Below are positions 59,636 through 64,000 of a stretch of 64,000 nt of DNA, piece by piece. This DNA comes from Cordia subcordata. Lineage: Eukaryota; Streptophyta; Magnoliopsida; Boraginales; Cordiaceae. The notes under the pieces are model-generated. The model saw only the letters and a list, made by a program, of their open reading frames with translations, searched no databases and was not told where the DNA came from. The stretch spans positions 9,026,001 to 9,090,000 of the forward strand of contig JAPTOF010000010.1 in assembly GCA_028554755.1 (NCBI GenBank). Direction: 5' to 3'. How positions within the stretch are numbered: position 1 is the stretch's first letter; every line of letters begins with the position of its first letter. The translations under genes and the position numbers were made by a program.

Positions 59636-60541
59636 GGGTGTGTTTGATTCAAGGAATCCTTTATGATTCCTGAGAGAGTAGGCTCTGGAATGTAATATTT
59701 TGACGTTTCTTTTGTGAAACAAAATTTTTTTTCCAAGAATATCACATTCCTAAGAATTTAGTATTCCCACAATTTTCTCCATTTTTATTCCCACCTAAAG
59801 AGGTTGGAATCTAACTCCACCAAGCTATAGGAACGTTTATAAGAAATTAAAAAGACAATTTAATCCTTGTAAAGTATCCCTCTCACAAATTGGCACCTCT
59901 TTTTGTTATTATATATTAGTTTTTGTGTGTGTATCTATATATGTATATATATATATACATATACATACATGTATATATGTATGTATGTACATGTATATAT
60001 GCTCTCGCATGTCGTGGCCAAGCACCACTCAAGTTCTTTTTTTTTTTTTTTTTGGTGAAATGGGCACCATTCAAGATTAATTAGGTGTTCAATTTTATTT
60101 TTTTTTGGGGAAAATGGGCATCATTCAAGATTAACACAGGCGTTCATTTTTTTTTTTTTAGGGAAAAATGGGCACTTTTTAAGATTAACACAGACGTTGA
60201 AGTTTTTGTTAAGGCAAAATGGACACCACTCAAGATTAACAGGCGCTATCTGCATTTTGTTATTTATGTTGGTAAAATTAAAGTTCTGATATATTTTTGT
60301 TGATATTTTTAATTTTTTTGATTTAAGGACATTTTTGAAAATTAACTTAAGATTCCCAGGAATGTTTTAACCAAACATAACAATTTAACATTCATGGAAA
60401 TTAATTAAAATTTTCCTAGGGATATTGTTGACACACCAAACAGTTTTAATTACACTCTTGGGAATCACATTCCTGCGAATCACATTCCTAGGAATCATGA
60501 TTCCTGGGATTGAAATATCACTCTGTGAACCAAACGCTCCC
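59636..60541. mobile_element. PIF/Harbinger-like element, empty site known
   Basis: Copy A reads ATAAAGCTAAGAAACAG where copy B reads ATAAAGCCAA, element, TAAGAAACAG. So the 3-bp duplication is TAA with one changed base on the left. TIRs are GGGTGTGTTTGATTCA and, reverse-complemented, GGGAGCGTTTGGTTCA. Subterminal words GGAATC / GATTCC and CACATTCCTA recur on both sides. 906 bp, no transposase frame; the centre holds a tandem repeat (60045-60245). TWA duplication and TIRs fit PIF/Harbinger. Confidence 0.88.
60045..60245 (+). repeat. Four-copy ~55-60-bp tandem repeat inside the Harbinger-like element
   Basis: Units share T-run, (G)GG(G)AAAATGGGCA(C/T)C, ATTCAAGATTAAC and CAGGCGTTC-like words at 60052, 60107, 60164 and 60215. 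Copy 3 has CTTTTTAAGATTAAC. A probable earlier partial unit is at 60019-60035. Confidence 0.8.
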
Positions 60542-60551
60542 TAAGAAACAG

Positions 60552-61055
60552 TGTCGGATTGTAGCTTAAAGTCAAAGCTCATATAAATTATGAAACAAAT
60601 AGAAGAAGGCAATTAAGAGCATTGCCTAATTCTATATTTGCCTAAAATAGTATAGAAGAAATCTCTTGTCTTGGGAAATAAGGATTTCTCTCTAAATAAA
60701 TATTCTTTTTGCTTGTATTGGTGTGCATTAGGGAGCCACAACCCATGGGGGTGTGGATGAGAGCCTCTAAGAGTACCACGGAGAGTTTTGCGTGCTTTTG
60801 CAAGAAAAAGCCTCATGAGGAGAGTTTAGACTTTATCTTTTCATAAAGTATTTTGAGCGAAGGCTTTTCGTTAAAGTTTTATCCGTGCAAAAACTGTAAC
60901 AATCATTATTGTTGAATAGTAAAATTTATCCCAGAGGAAATTGTGAACATAAGTAGAGGGTTGAATCACGCTAAAAATATCTCTTGGTCCTTGTGTGCAT
61001 TTTTTGTTGTGCATTAATGTGTGTGTATTGGTATCCTCAATTTTCCCAACAATCC
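60552..61055 (+). mobile_element. Probable solo Copia-type LTR
   Basis: Extra sequence relative to copy A, between AAGAAACAG and GAATTC. It begins TGTCGGATTGTAGC and ends CCCAACAATCCGA, with matching inverted ends TCGGATTGT / ACAATCCGA. Interior phrases GTGGATGAGAGCC, TATTGTTGAATAGTAAAATT and GAGGGTTGAATCACGCTAAA are typical of Copia LTRs. About 500 bp, no internal coding region, so most likely a solo LTR. The exact end and a 5-bp duplication could not be fixed. Confidence 0.7.
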
Positions 61056-61819
61056 GAATTCACAATTTAAAGAATAAGAGTTTTTTTAAAAATAAAATTT
61101 TAAGTTGTTTTTAGTGTGTTCACTTTTTTTTCTCTAATTATTCTTATTTGATAAACTAGTGTTTCTTATTAGATTTTAGCTTTCAACTAGTGTTTGTTGA
61201 ATGTTAATAATATTAAAATTTCAAGTAGTTTTTAAGGTTTAATTTTCTTTTCTCTATCCTATTTAACCTTACTCTTCTTTATCATATGCTTATGCCGTAG
61301 CTTTTTCTATTATTTGTTTTCCATATGTCTTACCTTTTTTTTTTTTTTTTCCTTTCACTATCCTATGGTTATGTTTTTCTGTTTTTTTTTATTTATCATG
61401 GATCTCTTCGGAAGAAAAGGTTTTCTTTTAATAGTATCGATAAAACTATTATATGAAAAAAATTATTTGGTACGCTTTAATAACAAACTATTATTCTAGA
61501 AGCATATATTTAATTATAAATATATTATTTTATTTCAATAATTAATAGCAATAATAATTATAAAAATTGTAACAATAATAACAACAATAAAACAATATCT
61601 ATATCATTTTACATCCTTTTAAAATTATTACCTAACCCAACTATTAGTTTTAACAAGATATTTTCGTCACTCAAACAGTTATCTTCTAACAGCTAAAAAT
61701 ATAATAGTTATCAGTTACCTAAACAATTATGACCTACTTATTAAACAGCTAATTGTGTCAAATACAACCCTTATATAAAAAGCATAAGCTATAATGTTAA
61801 AGGTAATAAATAAATAAAA

Positions 61820-62055
61820 CAAATACAAAAAAAAAATTGGTTGAGACAGAATATTTCCGTCTCAAACTTAAAAAATTTCTATCTCAAAACAGATTTGAGA
61901 AGGAAAATTTTCATCTAAAAAACTCTCATCTCAAATTTTGAGACAGAAATTTTTTATCTCAAATATGTATTAACTTATTAGAAAATTTGGTCTAAAATTT
62001 CCGTATCAAATCCGCTTCAAATTTTCTGTCTCACATCTACAAATTTTTAGTAGTG
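61820..62055. mobile_element. CACTA-like MITE with GAGACAGAAAT motifs
   Basis: Inserted in copy B only (copy A: AAACAAACTTAGC; copy B: AAACAAA, insert, AAACTCAGC), so a 3-bp AAA duplication fits. The right end TTTTTAGTAGTG is the complement of CACTACTAAAAA; the left end TACAAAAAAAAAATTGG looks like CACTACAAAAA missing its first bases. Internal TTTGAGACAGAAATTTT and CCGTCTCAAA words recur in both orientations, as in CACTA subterminal regions. Confidence 0.75.
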
Positions 62056-62122
62056 AAACTCAGCTTTAGCAACTCAAATTTTTTGATGCAATGATCCTTT
62101 AATATAATATTAGACTTGAGTG

Positions 62123-63245
62123 ATATAAATTTTAACATCACCTTATAAGACTCTAGACAAGTTTATTTAGCAGATTTTAGATGAAACCCCATGATACCTA
62201 ACATAATATTAAAATTTCAGGTCATAAGTTCCAATCTTGCCATAGACGAAGCTATGTTGATCCAAATTGACCCCCTTAACTTTCATAAATTATTATCATT
62301 ATATATGTAATTAAGAGTTATTAAAGTTAATTTCTATATATGACCCACCATAAATTTGAAAATGACACCTTATATTAATCTACAATTCATATTTTGACAA
62401 GGATAAATTACTAGATTTAATTTTTAGTTAGATAAAATAAAATAAGTTCTTATACTTGTACTTTGACAATATTGGCCTTATAAAATCAATGGAATATCTA
62501 ATAAATTAATTTTGACGAAGAATAAAATATAGAAGCAGGCAATTTTTTCCTCTTTTACAAACAATAGAAGATATAGGCAATTTAGTTTTGTAGCTTATTC
62601 TACTTTTACAAAATCTTGGGTTTCATTCTCTTTAATAGTACGACTTAGGTATCAGTACCAAGAAGAATCATCTGTTATGCTCCAAATAAATATATTAAGA
62701 GAGATATATTTGACAATTTAAGTAATTAACAGTTATCCAACATTTCCAAAATACAAGAACTCAGAGTGCATCTTTATAATTTTATTAACAATCAATAAAA
62801 TTTATATTCTGTATATGTATAAAAATATTGTTGACCCACCTTAATCAAATGTCTAGCTCCGTCACTAATTATCTTGCTATTATCTATTTATAAAAAAATT
62901 ATCTTGCTATTATCTTGGGTGTTATTCTCTCTAATTGTTTAAATAAGATAGTGACTTAATATATTGCATGAATCAATGATAAGTTTTCTCTCGAACTTCC
63001 TAGTTACTTCAAGTTATTAATAAACTTGAAGACAACTGGGCCATGCATGACAAGTTACTAGATTTTCCAATATGAAAGGTTTGAAACTTATCAACCCCAA
63101 ATGTAAAAAATGTACCACACACATGGACTTTATTCTTCTTTTTGGGATGAACCAATCAAAAGTATATTCATTAAGAAAATTTATATAAGGCTAAGGGCAA
63201 GGTCCATTACAAAACGAGGACCAACTCTCAAAACAGTAGACCTAT
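62123..63245 (+). repeat. Segmental tandem duplication, unit 3
   Basis: 62123-62247 and 62873-63245 match unit 1, and the part from 62970 also matches unit 2. It is interrupted by the TIR element at 62248-62872. Beside the insertion a short stretch is doubled (TTATCTTGCTATTATCT at 62870 and 62899). No gene. Confidence 0.85.
62248..62872 (-). mobile_element. Non-autonomous TIR element, copy 2, reverse orientation
   Basis: Reverse copy of 36778-37470: begins GACGAAGCTATGTTGATCC and ends GTCTAGCTCCGTCACTA on +. It interrupts unit 3 where unit 1 has CAAGTCTTGCTATTATTT. Flanks share ATCTTGC on both sides, consistent with a 7-9-bp target duplication. No coding capacity. Confidence 0.8.
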
Positions 63246-64000
63246 TCAAGGGAAAAGGAAATCAGCTTTCAAAAGTTCCAAGCACGATCAAAGACCATGA
63301 CTCCAAAAGCTGAGGCTTAATTGCTTATTCAGTTTTCAAGATCAAGATTTAAATTCATAATATGAAATCCGCCCCCTCTAGTTACTTGTTAGGTTATTCC
63401 CTGAGCTTTTTATACTAATAATATAATTGAAGAAACTCATTAAATTTAATTAGTTATTTAAAAATCTCAAAACGTTGTTGGTTATTTAATTTATTTTAAA
63501 TGATTTTCAAGCAATCAGAACGTTATCTAATTCTTTGTAGAAAACTTAATTAATAACATTTACGCTTTAACATCTGGATTAATTATTTTTTCTTGGTGAT
63601 AATATATTTAATAGAGAAGGAGATGACCAATAACTTAAATATTGATTCTTTATAAATTTTTAATGCCATATAAGAGAAGATATCAAGAAGGATGTATACA
63701 TATGTAATATATATATTGGTCAATAGATGAGGAATGATTTTTCTTTTTGTGGTTACACGCACTTTGAAAGAGATGATCATTGAACTAAGCACTAAAAAAA
63801 ATATTACCATATAGTTTTAAAAATCTAATATTGCTCTCAAGACAATTAGAAATTTAACTTTTAAAATATAAGTTCAAACAATTAACAAATTTTATTCAAC
63901 AATAATTTTATCTAAAGTTTGCACATTAACAATAAAATCTCATAATTAGGCTAATCAAAGCCTTAGATGGCCAGTGATATTAAAATTTCATCAAGTTATA
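63246..64000. other. Intergenic stretch to window end, no gene seen
   Basis: AT-rich; no repeat or coding structure recognised. Confidence 0.6.

Larger units (their letters stand above)
59370..62122 (+). repeat. Segmental tandem duplication, block X copy B
   Basis: Counterpart of 57395-58781, enlarged by three insertions absent from copy A: a PIF/Harbinger-like element (59636-60541), an LTR-like insert (60552-61055) and a CACTA-like MITE (61820-62055). No gene. Confidence 0.9.

Overview
This is a nuclear genomic window from a flowering plant, most likely a eudicot. The signs are AT-rich introns with GT/AG borders, plant-type gene models, TA and CATA microsatellites, and a dense load of plant transposable elements. 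The species cannot be named from sequence alone.

Four genes look intact or nearly so. (1) At 1-2479 (+) is the 3' part of a multi-domain FKBP62/FKBP65-type (ROF-like) peptidyl-prolyl isomerase: ten visible exons, three FKBP domains and a TPR tail. (2) At 5311-8204 (-) is a complete five-exon 40S ribosomal protein S8 gene whose first coding exon is only ATGG. (3) At 29658-31749 (+) is a two-exon gene for a 74-residue secreted Cys-rich peptide; its 1.9-kb intron carries a very large inverted repeat. (4) At 38989-42293 (+) is a three-exon subfamily-XII-type LRR receptor kinase with a non-RD catalytic loop, typical of pattern-recognition receptors.

The rest is repeats and transposon remains. 8400-15600 holds two related short Helitrons, a hAT-like MITE, a coding-like minisatellite, a non-autonomous Mutator-like element with long TIRs and a perfect 9-bp target duplication, and a very short TRIM/SMART-like LTR element. 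15632-22903 is a degenerate Mutator-like transposon carrying two convergent pseudogenes: a plant-mobile-domain (PMD) protein on + and a MURA-type transposase on -. 22904-38900 holds dispersed repeats, a hAT-like insertion and foldback MITEs. 42300-54300 holds an array of GTCACTAA motifs, LINE and Copia remains, a 2.1-kb non-autonomous Helitron and more MITEs.

54700-63250 is an old tandem segmental duplication with at least three partial units. Comparing units gives empty and filled sites for several insertions: a poly(A) SINE-like element, a 5'-truncated LINE, a PIF/Harbinger-like element, an LTR-like insert, a CACTA-like MITE and a TIR element. A T-tailed Au-like SINE with a perfect 16-bp target duplication lies between units.

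The four genes do not form a functional cluster. Exon borders were set by translating across splice sites and checking reading phase. Repeat borders without target duplications are approximate.
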